Assembly: GCA_035687255.1 (NCBI GenBank)
Contig: DASRYI010000089.1
Location: 1 to 13,401 of the forward strand
DNA: 13,401 nucleotides
DNA from: JAKEHA01 sp035687255
Lineage (GTDB): Bacteria; Krumholzibacteriota; Krumholzibacteriia; WVZY01; JAKEHA01
Direction: 5' to 3'
The position numbers and the translations under genes are program-made. Shown here piece by piece: positions 1 to 5,566 of this stretch (position 1 is the stretch's first letter; every line of letters starts with the position of its first letter). The notes beneath the pieces are model-generated. The model searched no databases and was not told where the DNA came from. It worked only from the letters and a program-made list of their open reading frames with translations.

Positions 1-148
1 CATGCGCCAGACACAGCGAGGGATAGCGTCCAGTTTCGCAGATGATGCGAATCCATCCGCCGGTGTGATAGACGGTGGCACGCGGGTGGGACGCCACATA
101 GGCGTCCCACCGCGCGTCCTTCCACGGATCAACAACGACAATCGGCAC
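1..148 (-). CDS. FemAB/GNAT-like acyltransferase, N-terminal fragment
   Basis: The reverse strand stays open from a GTG at 148 to the window edge and gives 49 residues beginning VPIVVVDPWKDARWDAYV. The pattern D-P-x(3)-A-R-W-D-A-Y-V-x-S-H-P-R-A-T-V-Y-H-T-x(2)-W resembles the N-terminus of FemAB-like and GNAT-fold peptidyl or acyl transferases, where 'WD.FV..HP.AT.FH...W' precedes the first acyltransferase half. Members transfer amino-acyl or acyl groups to cell-wall or exopolysaccharide substrates; the substrate here cannot be told. The gene starts 5 nt after the stop of the inositol-phosphate synthase gene on the same strand, so the two are probably one transcript and translationally coupled. 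The only purine-rich ribosome-binding sequence (AGGAG, 170-166) is 17 nt away, so initiation may rely on ribosomes finishing the upstream gene. The family call rests on this short stretch only; the rest lies left of the window. Confidence 0.55.
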   Translation of the reverse strand, partial: MPIVVVDPWKDARWDAYVASHPRATVYHTGGWIRIICETGRYPSLCLAH

Positions 149-153
149 GACGG

Positions 154-1464
154 CTACGCGTAGTACTCCTGGCCGAGGTGCGTGATGAGTTCTTCGCCCA
201 TCGCATGGCGGAGGTTGTTCTTGAGCTTCATGAGCTGGATGAACAGGTCGTGCTCCGGATACAGGCCGGGCGCGCTCTGCGGGCTCTTGAAGTAGAACGA
301 CAGCCACTCCTGGATGCCCGACATCCCGCAGCGTTCCGCAAAATCGAGGAACAACGCCAGGTCGAGCACCAGCGGCGCCGCCAGAATGGAATCACGGCAC
401 AGGAAGTCCACCTTGATCTGCATCGGATAGCCGAGCCAGCCGAAGATGTCGATGTTGTCCCAGCCTTCCTTGTTGTCGCCGCGCGGCGGATAGTAGTTGA
501 TGCGCACCTTGTGGAAGATGTTCCCGTACAGCTCGGGGTTCTTGTCGGGCTGCAGGATGTGCTCGAGCACGCCCAGCTTGCTGACTTCCTTGGTCTTGAA
601 CGACTCGGGATCGTCCAGCACTTCGCCGTCACGATTGCCGAGAATGTTGGTGGAGTACCACCCGTTCACACCCAGCATGCGGCTCTTGAACATCGGGGCC
701 AGCACCGTCTTCATCATGGTCTGACCGGTTTTGAAGTCCTTGCCGCAGATGGGCATCTTCATTTCCCGCGCCAGCTCGATCATGGCGGGCGTGTCGACGG
801 TCAGGTTGGGAGCCCCGTTGGCAAACGGCACGCGCTCCATGAGGGCGGCGTAGGCGTACACCATGCTGGGCGAAATGTCGGGGTCGTTGGCCTTGAGCCC
901 GGCCTCGAACGCCTTCACCGACTGGTGCACGGGTTTCTGCTCCATGTAGATCTCCGTGCTGCCGCACCACACCATCACCATGCGGTCGAGCTTCTTCTCG
1001 CTCTTGAAGCGGCGGATGTCCTCGCGCACCTGCTCGGCCAGCTCCATCCAGTTGGCGCCCTTCTTGACGTTGGGGCCGTCCAGCTTCTTCACGTACTTCG
1101 TGCTGAAGACGGCGGGCATGGGCTTGATGGGCTCGAGGCGGTGCCGGATCTGCTCGAGCAGGTCCTTTTCGAGCACGCCGGCCTTGCGCGCGGCTTCATA
1201 CACGTTGTCGGGAATCGGGTCCCAGCCGGCAAACTCCAGCTGGCTCAGCTGCGCCAGCGGGACGAAGTCCTGGATGCGCGGCACGCGGTCGTCGGTGCGC
1301 TTGCCCAGGCGGATGGTACCCATCTGCGTGAGTGATCCGATGGGCTGGGACAGACCGGCTTTTACGGCCTCAACGCCGGCAATGAAGGTGGTGGCCACCG
1401 CTCCCATGCCCGGGAGCAGGATGCCGACCTTGCCGCCGGCGGGGCGTATCTTCTGCTTTTCCAT
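154..1464 (-). CDS. ino1: myo-inositol-1-phosphate (inositol-3-phosphate) synthase
   Basis: This 436-residue cytosolic, NAD-dependent enzyme isomerises D-glucose 6-phosphate to 1D-myo-inositol 3-phosphate, the first step of inositol synthesis. Visible family features, in order: the dinucleotide-binding glycine loop GMGAVA (19-24), GWDPIPDN (80-87), the CGSTEIY strand (167-173, the counterpart of the eukaryotic WTANTERY region), NGAPN (216-220), the lysine-containing active-site segment GKDFKTGQT (241-249), STNILGNRDG (271-280, matching the eukaryotic SYNHLGNNDG motif) and KVDFLCRDS (351-359). The length fits the bacterial form and is shorter than the roughly 510-residue eukaryotic enzymes. 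An in-frame ATG at 1542 would add 26 residues, but the ATG at 1464 has GGAGGA six bases upstream and the fold motifs begin shortly after it, so 1464 is chosen. It is divergent from a LysR gene and an inositol-monophosphatase family gene, which supports an inositol pathway. Identification is firm; whether the inositol goes to a lipid, an osmolyte or a thiol cofactor is unknown. Confidence 0.95.
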   Translation of the reverse strand: MEKQKIRPAGGKVGILLPGMGAVATTFIAGVEAVKAGLSQPIGSLTQMGTIRLGKRTDDRVPRIQDFVPLAQLSQLEFAGWDPIPDNVYEAARKAGVLEKDLLEQIRHRLEPIKPMPAVFSTKYVKKLDGPNVKKGANWMELAEQVREDIRRFKSEKKLDRMVMVWCGSTEIYMEQKPVHQSVKAFEAGLKANDPDISPSMVYAYAALMERVPFANGAPNLTVDTPAMIELAREMKMPICGKDFKTGQTMMKTVLAPMFKSRMLGVNGWYSTNILGNRDGEVLDDPESFKTKEVSKLGVLEHILQPDKNPELYGNIFHKVRINYYPPRGDNKEGWDNIDIFGWLGYPMQIKVDFLCRDSILAAPLVLDLALFLDFAERCGMSGIQEWLSFYFKSPQSAPGLYPEHDLFIQLMKLKNNLRHAMGEELITHLGQEYYA

Positions 1465-1470
1465 GCTGAT

Positions 1471-1476
1471 TCCTCC
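1471..1476 (-). promoter_or_regulatory. Ribosome binding site of the inositol-phosphate synthase gene
   Basis: GGAGGA on the reverse strand, six bases before the ATG at 1464. It decides the start, because the upstream in-frame ATG at 1542 has no comparable sequence and lies within the divergent promoter region. Confidence 0.85.
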
Positions 1477-1482
1477 ATAATA

Positions 1483-1500
1483 CGCGCGCGACAGCGCGCG
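1483..1500 (-). promoter_or_regulatory. GC hairpin in the leader of the synthase mRNA
   Basis: Alternating CG forms a perfect 7-bp stem (1483-1489 with 1494-1500) around a 4-base loop (1490-1493). It lies 6 nt upstream of the synthase ribosome binding site (1476-1471) in the direction of transcription. There is no T-tract, so it is not an intrinsic terminator. It could affect mRNA stability or translation, or be a chance product of alternating CG in a GC-rich genome. Confidence 0.35.
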
Positions 1501-1520
1501 GTCTTTCTCGTGGACGAGCG

Positions 1521-1549
1521 AAAATAGCGCCACCGTAATCATAATTGAA
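1521..1549 (-). promoter_or_regulatory. Candidate promoter of the inositol-phosphate synthase gene
   Basis: On the reverse strand, TTCAAT (1549-1544) and TATTTT (1526-1521) are separated by 17 bp. The -35 matches the sigma70 consensus at 3 of 6 positions and the -10 at 4 of 6. A second possible -10, TATGAT (1543-1538), has no recognisable -35. A weak promoter just downstream of a LysR-type dyad would fit an activator-dependent gene. The choice between the two is uncertain. Confidence 0.3.
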
Positions 1550-1573
1550 GTTTATTATTCTTATGAGTATCAT
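1545..1573 (+). promoter_or_regulatory. Promoter of the lysR-type gene
   Basis: TTGAAG (1545-1550) and TATCAT (1568-1573) are separated by 17 bp. They match the sigma70 -35 at 4 of 6 and the -10 at 5 of 6. The expected transcription start is near 1580, only about five bases before the ATG at 1585. The message would be almost leaderless, which agrees with the lack of a Shine-Dalgarno sequence. The -10 lies inside the dyad at 1560-1576, so the regulator probably represses itself. Confidence 0.5.
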
Positions 1574-1576
1574 AAG
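1560..1576. promoter_or_regulatory. LysR-type operator: perfect dyad with T-N11-A core
   Basis: CTTATGA-GTA-TCATAAG is a perfect inverted repeat with 7-bp arms and a 3-bp centre. It contains the T-N11-A signature of LysR-type regulators (T1562, A1574). It overlaps the -10 of the lysR promoter and lies upstream of the divergent synthase promoter, the usual place for a LysR recognition site. The right half (TCATAA, 1570-1575) recurs at 1539-1544, 31 bp away, about three helical turns. That fits the paired recognition and activation sites these tetramers use. Confidence 0.6.
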
Positions 1577-1584
1577 CCAAAATT

Positions 1585-2496
1585 ATGGAAATCAGGCAGC
1601 TACGCTACTTCCTCTCGACGGTGCGCCTGGGCAGCGTGCGCGCCGCAGCCGAGGAGCATTTCATCACGCAGCCCGCGGTGAGCCTGCAACTGCGCAAGCT
1701 GGAATCCGGTCTCGGCCAGAAACTGTTCACGCGGCGCGGGCGCAGGCTGGTTCCCACGGCGGCGGGCCTGGCGCTGGCCACGCGTGCCGAGGAGGTCATC
1801 CGCTCGGTGGACGCGCTGGATGCGGAGCTGCGCGGGCTGAACCAGCTCGAACACGGGCACCTGAAGGTGGGGAACACCGATGCCGCCAGCGTGTATGTGT
1901 TGCCGGAAGTCTACCGCGCCTTCCATCGTTCGTATCCGGGCGTGCGCATCGATATTACCATCGGTGACACCCGCCATCTGCTGGATGCGCTGTCGGCGGG
2001 GCGCATCGAACTGGCCACGGCAACGCTTCCCGTCGATGGTCCCGGACTCGTTGTACAGCCGGTCTACCGCGAAGACATGGTCCCGGTGGCCGCGCCGGCG
2101 CACCCGCTGGCCCTGCGCCGTCGGGTCAGTCTCGAGGACCTCGCCCGGGAAGGTCTCATCGCCTATCCTCTGGGGTCCACGACGCGGCGCATGATCGACG
2201 CCGAATTCGACGCGCACCGCGTGACGGTGCGTGCGCGCATGGAGATATCGAGTCCCGAAGCGATGAAGCGCCTGGCGGAGTCGGGACTGGGGGTTGCCAT
2301 TCTCCCGCGCCCGGTGGTGGCGGGGGAAATCCGTCGCAAGACATTGAAAGTGATCGCGCTGGGAGATGTCCGGTTCCGGCGGGATATCGGCGTGGTGCAT
2401 CGCGGGGCCGACGCGTTGTCTCCCGCCGCGCGCGTGTTTCTGCAGATGGTCGAAAAGCGATTCGGCACGGGAAGAATGCGAAAGGGTGGTTCATGA
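1585..2496 (+). CDS. LysR-family transcriptional regulator
   Basis: This 303-residue protein has the standard LysR length and layout. An N-terminal winged helix-turn-helix occupies about residues 1-60 (MEIRQLRYFLSTV, then AAAEEHFITQPAVSLQLRKLE for the recognition helix region, then GQKLFTRRGRR for the wing). A linker helix follows (about 61-88), then a periplasmic-binding-protein-like effector domain (about 90-295) beginning GHLKVGNTDAAS. LysR proteins are tetrameric and usually control a divergent neighbour in response to a pathway metabolite, so the synthase gene across the 120-bp spacer is the natural target, with the downstream phosphatase controlled through its own transcript. The effector is unknown; an inositol-pathway intermediate is a guess. 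There is no Shine-Dalgarno sequence before the ATG, and the predicted transcript starts about five bases upstream. The stop overlaps the next ATG in an ATGA. Confidence 0.92.
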   Translation: MEIRQLRYFLSTVRLGSVRAAAEEHFITQPAVSLQLRKLESGLGQKLFTRRGRRLVPTAAGLALATRAEEVIRSVDALDAELRGLNQLEHGHLKVGNTDAASVYVLPEVYRAFHRSYPGVRIDITIGDTRHLLDALSAGRIELATATLPVDGPGLVVQPVYREDMVPVAAPAHPLALRRRVSLEDLAREGLIAYPLGSTTRRMIDAEFDAHRVTVRARMEISSPEAMKRLAESGLGVAILPRPVVAGEIRRKTLKVIALGDVRFRRDIGVVHRGADALSPAARVFLQMVEKRFGTGRMRKGGS

Positions 2497-3323
2497 AATT
2501 CAATCGAGAACTCGAGGTGGCGCGCGCAGCCGCACTGCGTGCCGGTGAGATCATCATGGCTTCCTACAGCCGCGTCGCGGAAGGCGACATCACCGAAAAG
2601 GGGCACAATGACTTTGTCACCGTGGTCGACCGGGAGTCGCAGCAGTCGGTGATCCAGGCGCTGCGCGCCGCGTTCCCGCGCGACACCATTGTTGCCGAGG
2701 AGAGCCTGGAGGCCGGATTCAACGACAACGCGGATCCGAAACGGCGCTGGTACATCGATCCGCTGGACGGAACCACCAACTACATTCACGCCTATCCCTC
2801 ATTCGCGGTGACGCTGGCGCTCGAGGTGGATGGCGAACTGGTCGTGGCCGTCACGCATTCGCCCGTGCACCGGGAAACCTTCCACGCCGTGCGCGGCCAG
2901 GGCGCATACCTCAACGGCGCGCGTATGAAGGTGAGCACGGTAAACGACGACAGCCGCATCCTGCTGGGCACAGGGTTTCCGTTTCGCGCGCGCCACCTGC
3001 TCGACCTGTATCTCAAGTCGTTCGCGCACTTCTTCACGCGCTCGCGCGGAATCCGGCGTGGTGGTGCGGCGGCGCTCGACCTGGCCTATGTGGCGGCGGG
3101 ACGCCTGGACGGATTCTGGGAGATGACGCTCAGCCCGTGGGACATCGCCGCCGGCGTGCTGCTGGTGGAGGAGGCGGGTGGGCGCGTGACCGACTTCTTC
3201 GGGGGGCGCAGCTTCCTGCAAACCGGCCATGTCATCGTCAGCAACGGGCTTCTGCACGATTGGATGGCGGAGGGAATCGGTTCCATATTCCCGCGGGACG
3301 GGGACTATGCCAAACGGTCGTGA
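2493..3323 (+). CDS. Inositol monophosphatase family protein
   Basis: This 276-residue cytosolic protein belongs to the Mg2+-dependent, lithium-sensitive phosphatase superfamily. The metal-binding motifs are intact: the acidic pair in AEES (E69-E70), the DPLDGTTNY signature (89-97) and the second signature WDIAAGVLLVEEAGG (216-230, with D217). The family hydrolyses inositol 1-phosphate to myo-inositol, but close relatives act on histidinol phosphate, fructose 1,6-bisphosphate or 3'-phosphoadenosine 5'-phosphate. Here the divergent inositol-phosphate synthase makes inositol phosphate the likeliest substrate, so that the two enzymes complete the route from glucose 6-phosphate to inositol. The ATG shares four bases (ATGA) with the stop of the LysR gene, and GGGTGG (2484-2489) lies three bases before the start, indicating translational coupling. 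The family is certain; the substrate is inferred from context. Confidence 0.92.
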   Translation: MKFNRELEVARAAALRAGEIIMASYSRVAEGDITEKGHNDFVTVVDRESQQSVIQALRAAFPRDTIVAEESLEAGFNDNADPKRRWYIDPLDGTTNYIHAYPSFAVTLALEVDGELVVAVTHSPVHRETFHAVRGQGAYLNGARMKVSTVNDDSRILLGTGFPFRARHLLDLYLKSFAHFFTRSRGIRRGGAAALDLAYVAAGRLDGFWEMTLSPWDIAAGVLLVEEAGGRVTDFFGGRSFLQTGHVIVSNGLLHDWMAEGIGSIFPRDGDYAKRS

Positions 3324-3331
3324 CATCTCCG

Positions 3332-3360
3332 GGGGCACGTTGACCGGTGCCCCGGGGCAC
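3332..3360 (+). promoter_or_regulatory. Triple-arm GC inverted repeats (operator and/or terminator stem)
   Basis: Three alternating 7-base arms follow the phosphatase stop: GGGGCAC (3332-3338), GTGCCCC (3347-3353) and GGGGCAC (3354-3360). Arms 1 and 2 can form a hairpin with an 8-base loop, while arms 2 and 3 form a perfect 14-bp palindrome in DNA. The sequence just downstream (TAGTATTTTCGG) has only a short T run, so intrinsic termination would be weak. The arm 2/3 palindrome sits exactly between the -35 and -10 of the next promoter, which suggests a repressor site. Confidence 0.45.
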
Positions 3361-3369
3361 TGCTAGTAT
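3340..3369 (+). promoter_or_regulatory. Sigma70-like promoter of the SIMPL gene
   Basis: TTGACC (3340-3345) and TAGTAT (3364-3369) are 18 bp apart. They match the consensus at 5 of 6 and 4 of 6 positions, and a TGC directly before the -10 gives an extended -10. Transcription would start near 3376, about 27 bases before the ATG at 3403. The spacer contains the perfect palindrome 3347-3360. The promoter could also serve the first barrel gene, which follows the SIMPL gene after 39 bp. Confidence 0.55.
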
Positions 3370-3395
3370 TTTCGGCCTAGATCCGTTTCAGCATT

Positions 3396-3400
3396 GGAGG
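3396..3400 (+). promoter_or_regulatory. Ribosome binding site of the SIMPL gene, ambiguous start
   Basis: GGAGG ends only two bases before the ATG at 3403 but five bases before an in-frame TTG at 3406. The motif favours initiation at one of these codons over the TTG at 3394, which overlaps the motif itself. The ATG is the conventional choice, while the spacing favours TTG 3406. The protein differs by one residue. Confidence 0.5.
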
Positions 3401-3402
3401 TC

Positions 3403-4134
3403 ATGTTGAAAGAAGGGTCCACACTCGGTGTTGCGCTGCTCGCGGTGGGTGTCGCGGTGGCGGGCTGGTTTGTCGGCAACGGCTTCGTGCGCGGACGCAC
3501 CGCGGATCGCTACGTGTCGGTCAAGGGCGTTTCCGAGCGCGACGTGGTGGCTGACATTGCGCTCTGGCCCATCCGCTTTACCGCCAGCGACAACGTGCTT
3601 GCCGACGCGCAGAAGAAATTCGACTCCGGCCGCCAGAACATTCTCGCGTTTCTCGCGAAGAACGGCATCGACGCGTCCCACACCGAACTGCAGAGCTTCG
3701 AAGTCGCCGACGCCATGGCCGACCGCTACCGGTCGGAGTCCCCGTCGGCGCGTTTCATCATCAGCGGGACGTTGATGGTGCGTGTGGACGATCCGCAGGT
3801 CGTGCAGAAGGCCAGCCAGAACGTCGGTGAGCTGGCGCAGAGCGGCGTTGCCATCGCCAGCGGCAACCAGTACGGCGGCGGCGGACCCACCTATCTCTTT
3901 ACCCGGCTCAATGACTCGAAACCGCAGATGATTGCCGAAGCGACGGCGAGTGCGCGCGAAGCGGCACAACAATTCGCGAAGGACTCGGGCAGTCATCTCG
4001 GACCGATCCGCCAGGCGAGTCAGGGTGTGTTTCAAATCCTCCCGCGCGATCGCGCGCAGGGAGTGGCGGAAGAATCCCAACTCAACAAGACAGTGCGCGT
4101 CGTGACGACCGTCGAGTATTACCTCGAGCATTGA
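3403..4134 (+). CDS. SIMPL (DUF541) domain protein, membrane-anchored
   Basis: This protein has 243 residues. An N-terminal hydrophobic segment (about 8-27, GVALLAVGVAVAGWF) acts as an uncleaved anchor or signal sequence and places the rest in the periplasm. The body starts DRYVSVKGVSERDVVADIALWPIRF (about 35-59), the 'V.V.G..E..V..D.A' strand that opens SIMPL/DUF541 domains. It ends with paired strands typical of the fold (QLNKTVRVVTTVEYYLE). Bacterial members are periplasmic or membrane proteins of unclear function; some, such as E. coli YggE, have been linked to stress tolerance. This longer 'WFVGNGFV..RTADRYV.VKG' type is widespread in Gram-negative bacteria. It has its own promoter at 3340-3369 and is followed after 39 bp by a beta-barrel gene without a clear promoter of its own, so the two may be cotranscribed. 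The family is well supported; the function is unknown. Confidence 0.85.
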   Translation: MLKEGSTLGVALLAVGVAVAGWFVGNGFVRGRTADRYVSVKGVSERDVVADIALWPIRFTASDNVLADAQKKFDSGRQNILAFLAKNGIDASHTELQSFEVADAMADRYRSESPSARFIISGTLMVRVDDPQVVQKASQNVGELAQSGVAIASGNQYGGGGPTYLFTRLNDSKPQMIAEATASAREAAQQFAKDSGSHLGPIRQASQGVFQILPRDRAQGVAEESQLNKTVRVVTTVEYYLEH

Positions 4135-4173
4135 CGGGCACATGTTCAACGGCTGTTCAGGAGGTTATCTGTC

Positions 4174-4821
4174 ATGAAACGTGTTCTCACTACGGTGTGT
4201 GCGGTTGCGCTGGTGGCGTTTGCGGCACAGGCCCAGGCAGCGAAGATGTACGGCGGTGTCAAGGCCGGCGCCAACTTCGCCGATATCGGCGGAAGCGATG
4301 CGCCCAGCAACACCAGCATGCACACCGGATTCCAGGGCGGGTTGTTCGTCGGAACGCACGTGAACGACCAGTTCGGATTCCGCGTGGAGGGCCTGTACGT
4401 CATGAAGGGCGCGAAGTATGACGAGGAAATTTCGCCGGGCCAGACGGTGAAAGTCACGGGCAAGCTCGACTACATCGAGTTCCCGCTGCTCTTTGTCTAC
4501 GACATTCCGGCCGGCGAGTCGCTGGGTGTCAATCTGTTTGCGGGCCCGACGCTCGGTTTCAACGTGAAAGCGAAGGCCGAAGCGGCCGGCTATGGCACAG
4601 TTGACGTCAAGGATCAGACGAAGAGCTTCGAGTTCGGTGCGGCCTTCGGCGCCGGCCTCGAGAAGAAAATGGCCAACGGCAAGGGCATCGGCATCGACGC
4701 CCGCTATTCGCTGGGCGCGACCACGATCTCCAAGGACCAGAACGGCCAGTCGTTCAGCGTAAAGAACCGCGGGATCGGCGTCATGGCGTTCTTCTCGGTT
4801 CCGCTCGGCTCGCAGCAGTAG
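4174..4821 (+). CDS. Small outer-membrane beta-barrel protein, first of a tandem pair
   Basis: This 215-residue protein has a Sec signal peptide (KR, hydrophobic core to about 17, then AQAQA with cleavage near residue 22). The mature part of about 190 residues shows alternating strands with turn glycines, such as YGGVKAGANF at the start, FGFRVEGLYVMKGA, KLDYIEFPLLF, LFAGPTLGFNV, FEFGAAFGAG and the closing strand GIGVMAFFSVPL. The 'GV.AG.NF' opening, 'DY.E.P.L' and 'GP..GF' elements are those of the OMP_b-brl_2 / PorT-like family of 8- to 10-strand barrels. These have mostly unknown roles, such as structural protein, adhesin or minor porin. An AGGAGG (4159-4164) lies 9 bases upstream of the ATG. 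It is followed by a strong terminator and then by a diverged paralogue sharing these blocks. It is too short, and has no long helices, to be a TolC-type exit duct. Confidence 0.85.
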   Translation: MKRVLTTVCAVALVAFAAQAQAAKMYGGVKAGANFADIGGSDAPSNTSMHTGFQGGLFVGTHVNDQFGFRVEGLYVMKGAKYDEEISPGQTVKVTGKLDYIEFPLLFVYDIPAGESLGVNLFAGPTLGFNVKAKAEAAGYGTVDVKDQTKSFEFGAAFGAGLEKKMANGKGIGIDARYSLGATTISKDQNGQSFSVKNRGIGVMAFFSVPLGSQQ

Positions 4822-4848
4822 TACAGTCGCAAGCGTTTGCAGTGTGCA

Positions 4849-4892
4849 GCGCGGGCCGTAACGCACCAGTGCCTACGGCCCGCGCTTTTTTT
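4849..4892 (+). terminator. Rho-independent terminator between the two barrel genes
   Basis: A perfect 12-bp stem (GCGCGGGCCGTA, 4849-4860, with its exact complement 4874-4885) closes a 13-base loop and is followed directly by seven T (4886-4892). The T-run ends only four bases before the AGGAGG (4897-4902) of the second barrel gene. The element therefore ends the first barrel transcript and also lies in the leader of the second gene, where it could act as an attenuator. Confidence 0.93.
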
Positions 4893-4909
4893 ACCCAGGA
4901 GGTGTGCCC

Positions 4910-5566
4910 ATGACTCGGAACGCAATGGTATGCGCGATGGCTCTGGCGCTCGTGACGATGGCGACCGGTGCGCTGGCGGCGAAGAACCAGGTGGGTGTCA
5001 AAGGCGGCGTTGCCATCGAGAAGCTGGGCGGAAGCGACGTCGAGTCCGACCAGATCGACAGCCGCACCGGCTTCGTGGGCGGCGGATATTTTCAGACGGA
5101 TCTCTCGCGCAATTTCGGGTTGAGGGTCGAGGCGTTGTACTTTGCCAAGGGCGCCAGCACCGACTCCCTCGGCCTGAAAGTCACCATCAAGGTCGACTAT
5201 CTGGAGTTTCCCATCCTGGCGGTCGTGAACGTTCCCATGTCGGAGACGTCGCGGTTGAGTATCTTCGGCGGGCCCACGCTGGGATTCAACGTGAGCTCGA
5301 AGCTCGCGGCCTCCTACATGGGGTATTCCGCCTCCGTGGGCATCGGTGACGCCATCACCACCTTCGAGTTCGGGATGACCTTCGGCGCCGGCGTGAGTTT
5401 CGATGCTGGTTCGGCGATCATCGGGGTCGACGGACGCTACGGCTTCGGCCTCACCACCATCGCGGACACCGGCTATACCGCGGACTTCGGAGTGCCGAAC
5501 GCGGATGTGAAGAACAAGGGCTTCGCGATCATGGGTTCGATCGGATTTCCGGTCGGGGCCAAATAG
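4910..5566 (+). CDS. Small outer-membrane beta-barrel protein, second of a tandem pair
   Basis: This 218-residue protein has a signal peptide (TR, hydrophobic core, ALA at 21-23 as the cleavage site). The mature barrel matches the preceding protein block by block: VGVKGGVAI, the shared GGSD and TGF, FGLRVEALYFAKGA, KVDYLEFPILA, IFGGPTLGFNV, FEFGMTFGAG, GVDGRYGFGLTTI and a closing strand GFAIMGSIGFPVG. It is a tandem duplicate that has since diverged; conserved strands alternate with variable loops such as the mid-protein SYMGYSASVGIGD region. The ATG at 4910 is chosen because AGGAGG (4897-4902) lies seven bases upstream; a GTG at 4904 would be too close. No promoter fits between the upstream terminator and the ribosome binding site, so any transcript must pass the terminator. 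It belongs to the OMP_b-brl_2 / PorT-like family, function unknown. Confidence 0.85.
   Translation: MTRNAMVCAMALALVTMATGALAAKNQVGVKGGVAIEKLGGSDVESDQIDSRTGFVGGGYFQTDLSRNFGLRVEALYFAKGASTDSLGLKVTIKVDYLEFPILAVVNVPMSETSRLSIFGGPTLGFNVSSKLAASYMGYSASVGIGDAITTFEFGMTFGAGVSFDAGSAIIGVDGRYGFGLTTIADTGYTADFGVPNADVKNKGFAIMGSIGFPVGAK

Noticed and set aside
178..1335. Long plus-strand open frame (385 codons) opposite the inositol-phosphate synthase gene
   Set aside because: Its translation is rich in His, Arg, Leu and Val with no recognisable domain. It is the antisense shadow expected in GC-rich DNA opposite a well-identified gene.
1465..1542. Upstream in-frame ATG adding 26 residues to the inositol-phosphate synthase
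   Set aside because: The segment lies in the divergent promoter and hairpin region and has no ribosome binding site. GGAGGA precedes the ATG at 1464.
4131..4159. TTGACG near the SIMPL stop as a -35 for the first barrel gene
   Set aside because: At 17 bp the matching -10 would be TGTTCA, a poor match. Cotranscription from the promoter at 3340-3369 is simpler.
4174..5566. The barrel genes as the outer-membrane duct of the nearby pump
   Set aside because: Mature proteins of about 190-195 residues without long periplasmic helices cannot be TolC-type ducts. A terminator and a 166-bp spacer also separate them from the pump.
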